From Verrucomicrobiota bacterium (GTDB lineage: Bacteria > Verrucomicrobiota > Verrucomicrobiia > Limisphaerales > AV2), in assembly GCA_003218935.1 (NCBI GenBank), contig QHPA01000089.1, forward strand, positions 1 to 8,780: a DNA stretch of 8,780 nucleotides, read 5' to 3'. Shown one piece after another: positions 1 through 7,029 of the stretch. The notes under the pieces are model-generated. The model was given only the letters and a program-made list of their open reading frames with translations. It did no database searches and was not told where the DNA came from. Within the stretch, counting starts at the first letter, position 1. Each line of letters begins with the position of its first letter. The translations under genes were made by a program, and so were the position numbers.

Positions 1-1
1 C

Positions 2-439
2 GGAGCCATTGCCGCATCCTGCTTCGCCTTGATTGCCGCCGCGGCAGGACAGTATCTCGTGGCTCTGATTGCGCTGTTGGGCGTCGGCGCACTGCTCGGT
101 TTTCTTCCTTACAATTTTCCAGGGGCCTGTGCTTTCCTCGGCGACGCCGGCAGTCATTTGATCGGCTACCTGCTCGCCATACTGGCGATTCTCCCGCACT
201 TTTACTCGCGCCGAAACCCGGAGGTTCTGTCCGTTTTGAAACCGTTACTCGTCCTTATGCTGCCGTTCGTTGATTTGGTCTGGGTCGTGATGCTTCGTTG
301 GAAATTGGGCCGGCCGTTTTACATCGGCGACAACAACCACCTTTCGCACCGTCTGGTTCGCCGCGGCTGGAGCCGCACCGGCGCCGTGCTGTTGATCTGG
401 CTGTTGGCGGCAGTGACAGGCGGTTTGGCGCTCCTGTGA
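2..439 (+). CDS. MraY/WecA/TagO-family phospho-glycosyltransferase (C-terminal part)
   Basis: This is the last 145 codons of a gene that begins upstream of the window; the frame is open from base 2 and stops with TGA at 437-439. The family are integral membrane enzymes that move a sugar-1-phosphate from a UDP-sugar onto a polyprenyl phosphate, starting lipid-linked synthesis of cell-wall or surface polymers. Signatures seen are FLGDAGSHLIGYLLA, matching the family's conserved F-x-GD-x-GS loop, then FVDLVWVVMLR, and near the C-terminus PFYIGDNNHLSHRL, matching the (D)-x-x-H-x-x-HR loop. Hydrophobic segments separate these motifs and one more closes the protein, as expected for this polytopic family. 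The sequence suits a WecA/TagO-like enzyme (GlcNAc- or similar 1-phosphate transferase) better than MraY, but the N-terminal half is missing, so the substrate cannot be set. A 195-bp gap separates it from metG; that gap shows only an imperfect hairpin (441-459) and no T-run. Confidence 0.87.
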   Translation, partial: GAIAASCFALIAAAAGQYLVALIALLGVGALLGFLPYNFPGACAFLGDAGSHLIGYLLAILAILPHFYSRRNPEVLSVLKPLLVLMLPFVDLVWVVMLRWKLGRPFYIGDNNHLSHRLVRRGWSRTGAVLLIWLLAAVTGGLALL

Positions 440-634
440 AAGTCGAAGCTTCTGCGACTGGCAGGATTACTGCTCGATCGCTGGCTCGAACCATTCTGTC
501 CGCCAGGCAGGATGCCCGGCGCTACGGCAGGCCGCAGCCCCGCCACCACAGGAACGCTGCCCGGCTCAATCCGGTGCGCCGATTTGTCGCCGCAGTTGCC
601 AACCGGCCCTTCGTCCGCCAAAGTAAGCCCGCGC

Positions 635-2200
635 ATGCGCAAACGCTTCTACCTGACGACCGCGATTGATTACGTGAACGGCGAGCCGCACCTCGGCCAC
701 GCCTACGAGAAAATCGTCGCAGACGTGATCGCCCGCGCTCGCCGCAGCCTGGGCGAGGAGGTTTTTTTTCTGACCGGCCTCGATGAACACGGCCAGAAAG
801 TCCAGCAGGCCGCCCTGGACAGCGGGAAAAAGCCGCAGGCCTACTGCGACGACCTGGCCGCTGTCTGGAAGGGATTCGCCAAAAAACTGAATCTTTCCAA
901 CGACGACTTTGTCCGCACTTCGGAACCGCGCCACCAGACAGCCTTGCAGGCCATTCTCTCAAAGCTCAATGCCGCTGGCCACTTTTACAAAGCTCAGTAC
1001 CGCGGCTTTTATTCGGTCAAGGAGGAGACCTTTTTGACCCAAAAAGACCAGCGCCCGGACGGGACATTTGATCCGGGCTACGGCGAAGTCGTGGAACTCG
1101 TCGAGGACAATTACTACTTCAAACTCAAAGGGCACCAGCAGTGGTTGATCAAGCACCTTGAGGCTAATCCGGATTTCGTTCAGCCGGCGCATCGCCGCAA
1201 CGAAGTGATCGGCTTTCTGAAGAACAACGAACTCGAAGATCTCTGCATCAGCCGCCCGTTGGCCCGGTTGAACTGGGGCGTCCCGCTGCCTTTCGACGGG
1301 CAATTTGTTACTTACGTCTGGTTCGATGCGCTGGTGAACTATATCAGCGTCCCCGCTGCTCAGGGTGATCCCGCCGTGCTCGCCGCTCTTAAATCCGAAA
1401 TCCGAAATCCGAAATCCGAAATCGAACTCTGGCCCGCCGACCTGCACGTCATCGGCAAGGACATTCTGAAATTTCACGCGGTTTACTGGCCGATCACGCT
1501 CAAAGCGATTGAGCTCCCGTTGCCGAAACAAATCCTCGTGCACGGCTGGTGGCAAAAGGACGGACAAAAGATGAGCAAAAGCACCGGTAACGTCGTGAAT
1601 CCGGTCGCCATCATTGACGAATGGGGAGTGGACGCGTTCCGCTATTACGTCGTCCGCGAATTGGACATCGGCCCGGACGGCAACTGGACCGACGCCGGGT
1701 TCGCCGCGCGCTACAAGGCGGAACTCGCGGATGGCATAGGCAATCTGCTCAATCGTTCGTTGAAGATGATTCAGAGTTATCGCGCCGGCGTCGTGCCGCC
1801 GCGCCACGATGAACTCGCGCCCGAAGCGGCTCAGGTCGTCAACGATACCCTCGCGCACCTGCGCGGCCACCAACTGCAAGCCGCCCTTCAGCGCATCTGG
1901 ACGCTGGTGACTCGCGGCAATCAATACGTCGAACGGTCCGTCCCTTTCAAGCTTGCTAAGGACCCATCGAAAGCGGCGCGTCTGGATCAGGTCCTTTATA
2001 ACCTCACCGAGACCTGCCGTCTTCTCGCGGTATTGCTCTGGCCATTCATTCCAACGACCGCGGAGAAAATCTACGCGCAGCTTGGCCTCGACGTTTCGCC
2101 GGACAAAATGAGCGAAGCGATCTGGGGCCGCTTGAATGGCGGCCACACCATTGGCGAACCCGCTCCGTTGTTCCCGCGCAAGGATCAACCGGCGAAGTGA
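635..2200 (+). CDS. metG: Methionyl-tRNA synthetase, short zinc-less form
   Basis: This class I aminoacyl-tRNA synthetase charges tRNA-Met with methionine using ATP in the cytoplasm. The 521-residue product starts MRKRFYLTTAIDYVNGEPHLGH, the usual N-terminus of bacterial MetRS, with the HIGH-type motif HLGH at residues 19-22. The second ATP-binding signature, KMSKS, is at 312-316. Other family blocks are FLTGLDEHGQK (45-55), TYVWFDALVNY (226-236) and WPADLHVIGKDI (266-277), followed by a helical anticodon-binding domain. It ends without the C-terminal tRNA-binding (EMAP/Trbp111-like) domain, matching the short MetRS class. The connective-peptide region GFYSVKEETFL (124-134) lacks the paired cysteines of zinc-binding MetRS. 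The frame is open upstream to an ATG at 512, but those 41 codons resemble no MetRS N-terminus, so 635 was chosen even though no clear Shine-Dalgarno precedes it. The loop at 253-263 is built from a 7-bp tandem repeat. Confidence 0.96.
   Translation: MRKRFYLTTAIDYVNGEPHLGHAYEKIVADVIARARRSLGEEVFFLTGLDEHGQKVQQAALDSGKKPQAYCDDLAAVWKGFAKKLNLSNDDFVRTSEPRHQTALQAILSKLNAAGHFYKAQYRGFYSVKEETFLTQKDQRPDGTFDPGYGEVVELVEDNYYFKLKGHQQWLIKHLEANPDFVQPAHRRNEVIGFLKNNELEDLCISRPLARLNWGVPLPFDGQFVTYVWFDALVNYISVPAAQGDPAVLAALKSEIRNPKSEIELWPADLHVIGKDILKFHAVYWPITLKAIELPLPKQILVHGWWQKDGQKMSKSTGNVVNPVAIIDEWGVDAFRYYVVRELDIGPDGNWTDAGFAARYKAELADGIGNLLNRSLKMIQSYRAGVVPPRHDELAPEAAQVVNDTLAHLRGHQLQAALQRIWTLVTRGNQYVERSVPFKLAKDPSKAARLDQVLYNLTETCRLLAVLLWPFIPTTAEKIYAQLGLDVSPDKMSEAIWGRLNGGHTIGEPAPLFPRKDQPAK
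1391..1424 (+). repeat. 7-bp tandem repeat (AAATCCG) inside metG
   Basis: Four perfect head-to-tail copies of AAATCCG (1391-1418) are followed by a partial AAATCG. Because 7 is not a multiple of 3, three units (21 bp) are needed to return to frame, and the array is read as KSEIRNP then KSEIE. It sits just before the conserved WPADLHVIGKD block, in a loop whose length varies among MetRS proteins, so it probably does not harm the enzyme. From memory, this repeat is common, mostly between genes, in Pedosphaera-like Verrucomicrobia. That lineage link is recollection rather than something the window shows. Confidence 0.9.
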
Positions 2201-2282
2201 CGACGATTCAAGAACACGCGTTGGCCAGAATCGGTTCGACAATAAACGCTCGGCACGATAAATTGTCAGCGAGGCTGGCGCG

Positions 2283-2900
2283 ATGGTTATGAACAAGCTT
2301 GTATTAACGGGTCTGACTCATCCGGGAACATTCGAGCTGGAGCCGGGATTCAACACCTTGGGGCGAAACCCAACCAATGATTTTCGCGTCCATGATGTGA
2401 CCGTATCCAGTTTTCATTGCGAGATTGTTGTGTCCGAAGACTGCGTTTTGGTTCGAGACCTTGGTTCAACCAACGGCACCTACATCGACGGGCAACCGGT
2501 TCAGGAAGCTCAGCTCACCTCCGGACGGATACTGCGATTGGGCAGCGCGGAACTGCGACTCGAATCGCTGCCGGTCACCGAACCCGCTCATATCGCCATT
2601 CCCGAACTGAAGTTCGAACGACCGCCGTCGTCCGAGACTTTGGCGGACGGCTCCCTGTCTTGTCTCAACCATCGGGAAGTCCGGGCCATTGTGAGGTGCG
2701 TCAAATGTCAGAAGGTCTTTTGCGAGGACTGCGTTCATGTGCTGCGACTTGCTGGAGGAAGGACCAGGGTCTTTTGTCCGTCCTGCTCCGGACCGTGTGA
2801 ACCGCTGCCGGGAACTCCCCTGCCCACCGCCCCTCTGAAGCCGAAAAAGCAATCGTTATTCGGCCGGCTCACCCAAACCATTCGGATTCGCTTGAAGTAG
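2283..2900 (+). CDS. FHA domain protein with C-terminal B-box-like zinc module
   Basis: This predicted soluble protein of 205 residues has two modules. Residues 5-95 form a forkhead-associated domain, which binds phosphothreonine peptides: the conserved elements GR (27-28), SSFHC (42-46) and STNGT (62-66) are all present. Residues 127-172 hold a cysteine/histidine cluster (C127, H130, C139, C142, C147, C150, C165, C168, C172), typical of bacterial B-box-like zinc-binding modules. The C-terminal 20 residues are basic (KPKKQS to RIRLK). FHA proteins usually read out Ser/Thr kinase signalling or scaffold protein assemblies; the partner is unknown and no such kinase is in the window. The start follows a GAGG at 2271-2274 with 8-nt spacing; an in-frame ATG at 2289 is an alternative. 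The 82-bp gap after metG carries only a weak promoter-like pair (TTCGAC 2235-2240, GATAAA 2257-2262), so cotranscription with metG cannot be excluded. Confidence 0.88.
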   Translation: MVMNKLVLTGLTHPGTFELEPGFNTLGRNPTNDFRVHDVTVSSFHCEIVVSEDCVLVRDLGSTNGTYIDGQPVQEAQLTSGRILRLGSAELRLESLPVTEPAHIAIPELKFERPPSSETLADGSLSCLNHREVRAIVRCVKCQKVFCEDCVHVLRLAGGRTRVFCPSCSGPCEPLPGTPLPTAPLKPKKQSLFGRLTQTIRIRLK

Positions 2901-3187
2901 TCGCACATCCCGCGCGCTGGTGCCCGTCCGGAAGGACTCGGTGCCCACTGACCGGGATTTGATCTTGAACGAATGTTTTGCGATATGGGGTGAAATCTCA
3001 AAGAACCATTGGCACGGCGTGGCGTCCCCGAGGTGCGCTGCCAACGGCAAAAGGTCGGAATTTTCAGAGACAGGCTGGAAGAGCAATGGCCTGATGGTTT
3101 ATGACATTACGGGCGAGGCGCCCAGGTATTTGACCACCGTGTCTGTGGGAGAACCGTCCGTTTTATAGTCGGACAAGACGCTCGCCC
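2901..3187. other. Convergent intergenic spacer, no supported gene
   Basis: This is 287 bp between the ends of the FHA gene (+) and the response-regulator gene (-). A GTG-started frame of 82 codons (2920-3168, +) is open but lacks a Shine-Dalgarno, a recognisable domain or family-like composition, so it is not called. Two short stems are visible: GGGCG-agg-CGCCC at 3111-3123, and GTCCG/CGGAC in the interval 3153-3174. Either could help stop transcription from one side, but neither is followed by a T-run. Confidence 0.5.
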
Positions 3188-3676
3188 TCAGGATGATGAG
3201 GAGTCTTCTGACTTCGGAATCGGCTCTGCCGCTCCGCTGCCGTCCTGAGGAAAGACATTGTAAGTCAGCCAGAAATGTTGGATCGCCCGGCACATGTCCC
3301 CCAGCGTATCTATACTCGATGGTTTGACCAGAAATGCGTTCACCCCCAGCTCGTAGCATCGGCCCACATCGGACTTTTGCGCCGAGGCGGAGAGAATGAT
3401 GACCGGCAGCTTTCTCAATGCCGGCTGTTCACGAATCCATTGTAGAACTTCTATGCCCGTTTTCTTGGGCAGCTTCAAATCGAGCAGAACCAAGCGGGGC
3501 ATTGGATACTTCTGTCGGTCGGAGAATTTTTCGGCGCCGGCCAAATAGTCAATCGCTTCCTGGCCGTCTTGCGCGAATTGGACCGGATCCAGGATATCCG
3601 CTCGCTTGAACGCGTGTCGCAGAAGCAGAACATCATCCGCGTTGTCCTCTACATAAAGAACGGGATATTGACTCAT
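3188..3676 (-). CDS. Single-domain response regulator (CheY/Rcp1-like)
   Basis: This 162-residue cytoplasmic protein is essentially one receiver domain that accepts phosphate from a histidine kinase. The acidic pocket is E10-D11, the phosphoacceptor is D66 in LVLLDLKLP, the switch residue is S96 (VIILSAS) and the conserved lysine is K118 (FLVKPSS). No DNA-binding, enzymatic or other output domain follows; the receiver ends with a helix containing FWLTYN (136-141) and then a short acidic, serine-rich tail ending SEDSSSS. The FWL-type ending is typical of the Rcp1-like regulators paired with phytochrome-class and PAS kinases. It starts 4 bp after the stop of the upstream kinase gene, so the pair is an operon and the kinase is the obvious phosphodonor. 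Output is probably by protein-protein contact, but the target is not in the window. Confidence 0.95.
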   Translation of the reverse strand: MSQYPVLYVEDNADDVLLLRHAFKRADILDPVQFAQDGQEAIDYLAGAEKFSDRQKYPMPRLVLLDLKLPKKTGIEVLQWIREQPALRKLPVIILSASAQKSDVGRCYELGVNAFLVKPSSIDTLGDMCRAIQHFWLTYNVFPQDGSGAAEPIPKSEDSSSS

Positions 3677-3690
3677 AAGTTCACCCTCCT
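3677..3690 (-). promoter_or_regulatory. Shine-Dalgarno of the response regulator, embedded in kinase 3' end
   Basis: Read on the minus strand, AGGAGGG (3690-3684) lies 7 nt before the ATG of the regulator. The same bases encode the last residues and stop of the kinase (R-G-G-stop). With only 4 bp between stop and start, ribosomes finishing the kinase can reinitiate at once, so translational coupling is likely. This is inferred from spacing. Confidence 0.8.
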
Positions 3691-6600
3691 CGAGGTAATT
3701 GCAGCCAAAACCGGCTGCCCTTGCCAGGTTCAGATTCGACGCCGACCCTGCCCTTCATGCGTTCGGCAGCTTTGCGCACGATAGCCAGCCCGATGCCGGT
3801 CCCGGGATAAGTCCCTGGCCGATGCAACTGTTGGAATATTCCAAATAGACGCTCCTCCATGTGCTGGGCAATGCCTATGCCGTTATCTTCGAACCAGAGC
3901 CGCACCTCGTCACCGAGAGCCTCGCTCTTCACAATCAGGCGAGGTTGCTTGCCTCGGACAACAAACTTCACGGCATTGTCGAGAAAGTTGGTGATGCACT
4001 GGGTCAACAAGGCTTGATGGCCTTTGACCGGAAGGAGCGGGCTTTGGATCTGAATGTCGGCCTTGGGCGGCTGGAACTCCGGCCGCTCCTGGATCACCTG
4101 GCGCATGAGATTTTCCGCGTCCACGGTTTCCAGCTTGATTTCCTGACCAGACAACTGGCTGAACGCCAGCACGTCCTGAATCAATCGGTCGAGCCGCCCG
4201 GCGGCGTCAGTCACTCTTTTCAGTAAATCCGTTCCGCCCACGCCAAGTTTCTCAGCGTACTCCGCCATGACTATCTGCGAGAAGCTTCGCATGGCGCGCA
4301 ACGGGGCGCGCATATCGTGTGAGAGGCTGTAGGAAAAGGCCTCCAGTTCCGCGATGGCCGCCTTCAGTCCGGCGGTGCGCTCCTCCACTTTCATTTCCAG
4401 TTCTTCATTGGCTTTGGCTAGGCGGGCTTCGCTCTCGCGCACGGCTTCTTCAGCCCGCTTGCGCTCGGTGATGTCGCGGCTGATGCAAGTGTACTCCGTC
4501 GGCTCGACCCACGAATTGCGCGTAATGGCAAACTCGCAGTGGAACTTTGTCTCGTCACGGCGCAAGACGGTCAACTCGAACGGCCGCCCCAGCAGACTGC
4601 CCACGCCGGTCGCCAGATACTCCACGAGGGCGCCATGATAATAGTCGCTCTCCTCAGCGGGAATAATCAGTTCGTCGATCTTCCGGCCCAACGCTTCTTC
4701 TTTCGGATAACCAAACATTTTCTCCGCGCCTCGATTCCATTCACGGACTGTGGCTGTCTGATCGACCGCGAGAATGGCGTCCAGCGCAGTTTGAAGGATC
4801 GCTGTTTTGTGTGCTTCAGACCGCCGCAAAGCTTCTTCCGCCTGCTTGCGCTCGGTGATGTCTCGGACGATTTTCGACGCTCCGATAATCTGGCCATGAC
4901 TGTCTTTGACTGGCGAGATGGTCAGCGAAATGTCGACCAGCGTTCCGTCTTTCCTCTTCCGCACCGTCTCGAAATGTTCGGTCCGTTCTCCTCGTTTGAG
5001 CCGTTCCAGAATCTCCGGTTCCTCACTCAAGCGGTCAGGCGGGATGACAATAGAGATGGGTTGGCCCACTACCTCGGCGGCAGTGTAGCCGAAAATCCGT
5101 TCGGCCCCTTGGTTCCAAGTGGTGATGATCCCATCCAGGTTTTTGCTGATAATGGCGTCAGCTGAAGATTCGACAATTGCAGCCAGTCTGCGGGCCGTCA
5201 ATTCAGCAGCTCTATGCTGCGTGACGTCGCGGCAAACAAGCACCACACCGATCAGCTCGCCGCTGGCCTTGCGAATGGGAGCTGCGCTATCGAGAATCGG
5301 GCGTTCGGCACCATCTTTGGAGATCAGGACAGTATCGTTGGCGAGGCCGACGACAACGCCTTCCTGAAGCACTCTGTTGACAGGAAGCTCGACCGCCTGG
5401 CGGGTTGATTCGTTGATGATTTTGAACGAGTTGGACAGCGGCAGTCCTTGAGCCTCTCGGAGAGTGTAGCCGGTGAGGCGTTCGGCAACCGGATTCATGA
5501 AGGTGACATGAGCCCGGCTATCGGTGACAATGACCGCGTCACCAATGCTGGCCAAGGTAACGCGAAAGCGCTCCTCGCTTTGGCGCAAGCGATCCTCGGA
5601 GCGCTTCCGCTCGGTGATGTCCCGGGCGATTTTCGATGCGCCGATAATCTGGCCATGACTGTCTTTGACTGGCGAGACGGTCAGCGAAACGTCCACCAGC
5701 GTTCCGTCTTTCCTCCTCCGCACCGTTTCGAAATGTTCGGTCCGCTCCCCTCGTTTGAGCCGTTCCAGAATCTCCGACTCCTCACTCAAGCGGTCAGGCG
5801 GGATGACAATAGAGATGGGTTGGCCCACTACCTCGGCAGCCGTGTAGCCGGAAATCCGTTCGGCCCCTCGGTTCCAAGTGGTGATGATCCCATCCAGATT
5901 TTTGCTGATAATGGCGTCATCTGAAGATTCGACAATTGCAGCCAACTGCTGATGGGATTCTACGGCGCGCAAGCGCTCAATCTCGACGCGATTCAGCGTG
6001 TGCGCGGTCCATGAAACAAGGCCGCCAAAAACGACGAGGAGCGATGTGGCAAATAGCGTCGAACTGACGGCTCGTCCGTAAAGGCCCGCCTGCTCACCCG
6101 ACAAACTGAGCCAGCCCACCAGCACCGGAAGGAGAAGCGTCGCAGGCAACAACCGGCGCGTTAAGACACCCCCGATGCTGTCGCTCGAAAGGTTGGCCAT
6201 TATTCCACGATCGGGCCGGGCAAGGAGAATACCCAGGCACAGCAAAAAGAAAGCGACAAGGGTGTGAAAGGCTACCGACCCGCGAGAAACAATCCCGTAG
6301 CCGGCGGCGACGCCATAGAAGTTCCCGACAAAAGCCAACAGGATAATGATCGCAGTCCCCAAGACGAGGTATTGGGAGGGCCTCCGCCCACGGCTGGTTT
6401 CCAGATCCAAAACGACTAGCGCTGTTCCCAAAAACACGAAGCACAAAGCAGTCTCAGCACCCATCCTCACGAGCAGGAGAGCCTGGGCTTTGACCGCGTG
6501 TTCCCGAATAAATAGTTGGTCGATTCCCAAGTCACGGCCGGAAAGATATTCTCCCAGCGTCAGCAGGCCCACTACAGTGACGGCCAAAGCACAGGCTTGC

Positions 6601-6848
6601 GCCAGGCGCAATTTCAGCTCGGTGGGTGGCCTGAGATTCAGCAACCAAAGTGAGAATCCGGCGCAAATGAAACAGAAAGCACTGTTGGCTTTCATTGTCG
6701 CCCATTCGGGGTGAATGCGCTTAAGCCAATCGATATCGAACAGCCAACCCCCTAGCACTGAAACGCCCAGAAAGACAACGGCCAGACTTGTGCCCTGGAC
6801 AACCAAGCCGTACACGAAAAAACTACGTTGTTGCGCGGCGCCCTGCAC
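3681..6848 (-). CDS. Membrane-bound multi-PAS sensor histidine kinase
   Basis: This 1055-residue inner-membrane sensor kinase autophosphorylates on histidine and should pass phosphate to the response regulator encoded 4 bp downstream. The order is: about eight hydrophobic segments (roughly 10-37, 55-72, 83-103, 129-147, 160-178, 190-210, 232-250, 261-283), PAS1 (302-415), PAS2 (428-545), PAS3 (555-668), PAS4 (681-797), a coiled coil (about 798-835), HisKA with SLSHDMRAPLR (His844), and HATPase_c with FLDNAVKF (N958), DNGIGI (988-993) and GTGIGLAIV (1016-1024). The sequence near the His box and the FGIFQQLHRPGTYPGTGIG stretch are of the phytochrome-like kinase class. PAS1 and PAS3 are near copies. 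The membrane part matches no named sensor (MASE, MHYT, 7TMR) that I can identify. Translation starts at GTG (6848-6846); an in-frame TGA at 6854-6852 excludes a longer form. No Shine-Dalgarno is evident, and a later GTG at residue 12 is possible. The ligand is unknown. Confidence 0.95.
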   Translation of the reverse strand: MQGAAQQRSFFVYGLVVQGTSLAVVFLGVSVLGGWLFDIDWLKRIHPEWATMKANSAFCFICAGFSLWLLNLRPPTELKLRLAQACALAVTVVGLLTLGEYLSGRDLGIDQLFIREHAVKAQALLLVRMGAETALCFVFLGTALVVLDLETSRGRRPSQYLVLGTAIIILLAFVGNFYGVAAGYGIVSRGSVAFHTLVAFFLLCLGILLARPDRGIMANLSSDSIGGVLTRRLLPATLLLPVLVGWLSLSGEQAGLYGRAVSSTLFATSLLVVFGGLVSWTAHTLNRVEIERLRAVESHQQLAAIVESSDDAIISKNLDGIITTWNRGAERISGYTAAEVVGQPISIVIPPDRLSEESEILERLKRGERTEHFETVRRRKDGTLVDVSLTVSPVKDSHGQIIGASKIARDITERKRSEDRLRQSEERFRVTLASIGDAVIVTDSRAHVTFMNPVAERLTGYTLREAQGLPLSNSFKIINESTRQAVELPVNRVLQEGVVVGLANDTVLISKDGAERPILDSAAPIRKASGELIGVVLVCRDVTQHRAAELTARRLAAIVESSADAIISKNLDGIITTWNQGAERIFGYTAAEVVGQPISIVIPPDRLSEEPEILERLKRGERTEHFETVRKRKDGTLVDISLTISPVKDSHGQIIGASKIVRDITERKQAEEALRRSEAHKTAILQTALDAILAVDQTATVREWNRGAEKMFGYPKEEALGRKIDELIIPAEESDYYHGALVEYLATGVGSLLGRPFELTVLRRDETKFHCEFAITRNSWVEPTEYTCISRDITERKRAEEAVRESEARLAKANEELEMKVEERTAGLKAAIAELEAFSYSLSHDMRAPLRAMRSFSQIVMAEYAEKLGVGGTDLLKRVTDAAGRLDRLIQDVLAFSQLSGQEIKLETVDAENLMRQVIQERPEFQPPKADIQIQSPLLPVKGHQALLTQCITNFLDNAVKFVVRGKQPRLIVKSEALGDEVRLWFEDNGIGIAQHMEERLFGIFQQLHRPGTYPGTGIGLAIVRKAAERMKGRVGVESEPGKGSRFWLQLPRGG
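4850..5185 (-). repeat. PAS-encoding direct repeat, copy A (PAS3)
   Basis: This 336-bp segment aligns without any gap to 5609-5944. By hand count there are 19 mismatches, giving about 94% identity, and the offset is exactly 759 bp (253 codons). It encodes the LAAIVESS to DITER part of PAS3. Similarity stops abruptly at both ends, marking a duplicated or gene-converted domain unit. Confidence 0.95.
5609..5944 (-). repeat. PAS-encoding direct repeat, copy B (PAS1)
   Basis: This is the partner of the repeat at 4850-5185, in the same orientation and frame, encoding PAS1. The two proteins differ at eight positions in about 113 residues (for example D310/A563, S333/F586 and S358/P611), so roughly half of the 19 base changes are silent. 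The unrelated PAS2 lies between the copies. Confidence 0.95.
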
Positions 6849-6883
6849 GGTTCAATCAATCAAATCCGACCAAACAGCTAACA

Positions 6884-6892
6884 GGGGGGGGG
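6884..6892. repeat. G9 homopolymer tract upstream of the kinase gene
   Basis: Nine consecutive G residues (C9 on the kinase coding strand) lie 35 bp before the kinase GTG start, in its leader or promoter. Runs of this length are prone to replication slippage and sequencing error, so the exact count should be treated as uncertain. No -10/-35 pair can be placed around it with confidence. Confidence 0.85.
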
Positions 6893-7029
6893 AGTGGGTT
6901 CAATGGGGTAAGGACCTACCGGTGGTTCGATCTTGTAGGAATAGAATCAGTCACTTTTCATCAGGTTTCCCGGCAGTCGCGGCCGCCCGGTACAGACAGG
7001 GAATATCCGGTGTAGGACAGCCGACCGCG

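Noticed and set aside
512..634. Upstream in-frame ATG adding 41 residues to MetRS
   Set aside because: The added peptide is low-complexity (Pro/Ala/Ser/Arg) and unlike any MetRS N-terminus, whereas residue 1 at base 635 matches the family start. The GGCAGG before 512 is only a moderate Shine-Dalgarno.
959..2296. 445-codon open frame on the minus strand across metG
   Set aside because: It is exactly antisense to a clear MetRS with all its motifs. The translation has no recognisable domain, and long antisense frames are common in GC-rich genes.
2920..3168. Possible 82-residue gene in the convergent spacer
   Set aside because: It has a GTG start, no ribosome-binding site and no recognisable domain, and competing frames exist on the other strand. 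It is not distinguishable from noncoding DNA by eye.
3153..3174. Hairpin GTCCG/CGGAC as terminator of the kinase-regulator operon
   Set aside because: It has only a 5-bp stem with a long loop, and no T-run follows on the minus strand.
4539..5924. Plus-strand frames of 208 and 158 codons with similar sequences (4539-5165 and 5448-5924)
   Set aside because: Both are antisense shadows of the duplicated PAS domains; their mutual similarity comes from the PAS repeat itself.
4850..5944. PAS repeat as an assembly artefact
   Set aside because: The two copies carry 19 scattered differences and distinct flanks, so they are not a simple mis-assembly of one locus, although read-level confirmation would still help.
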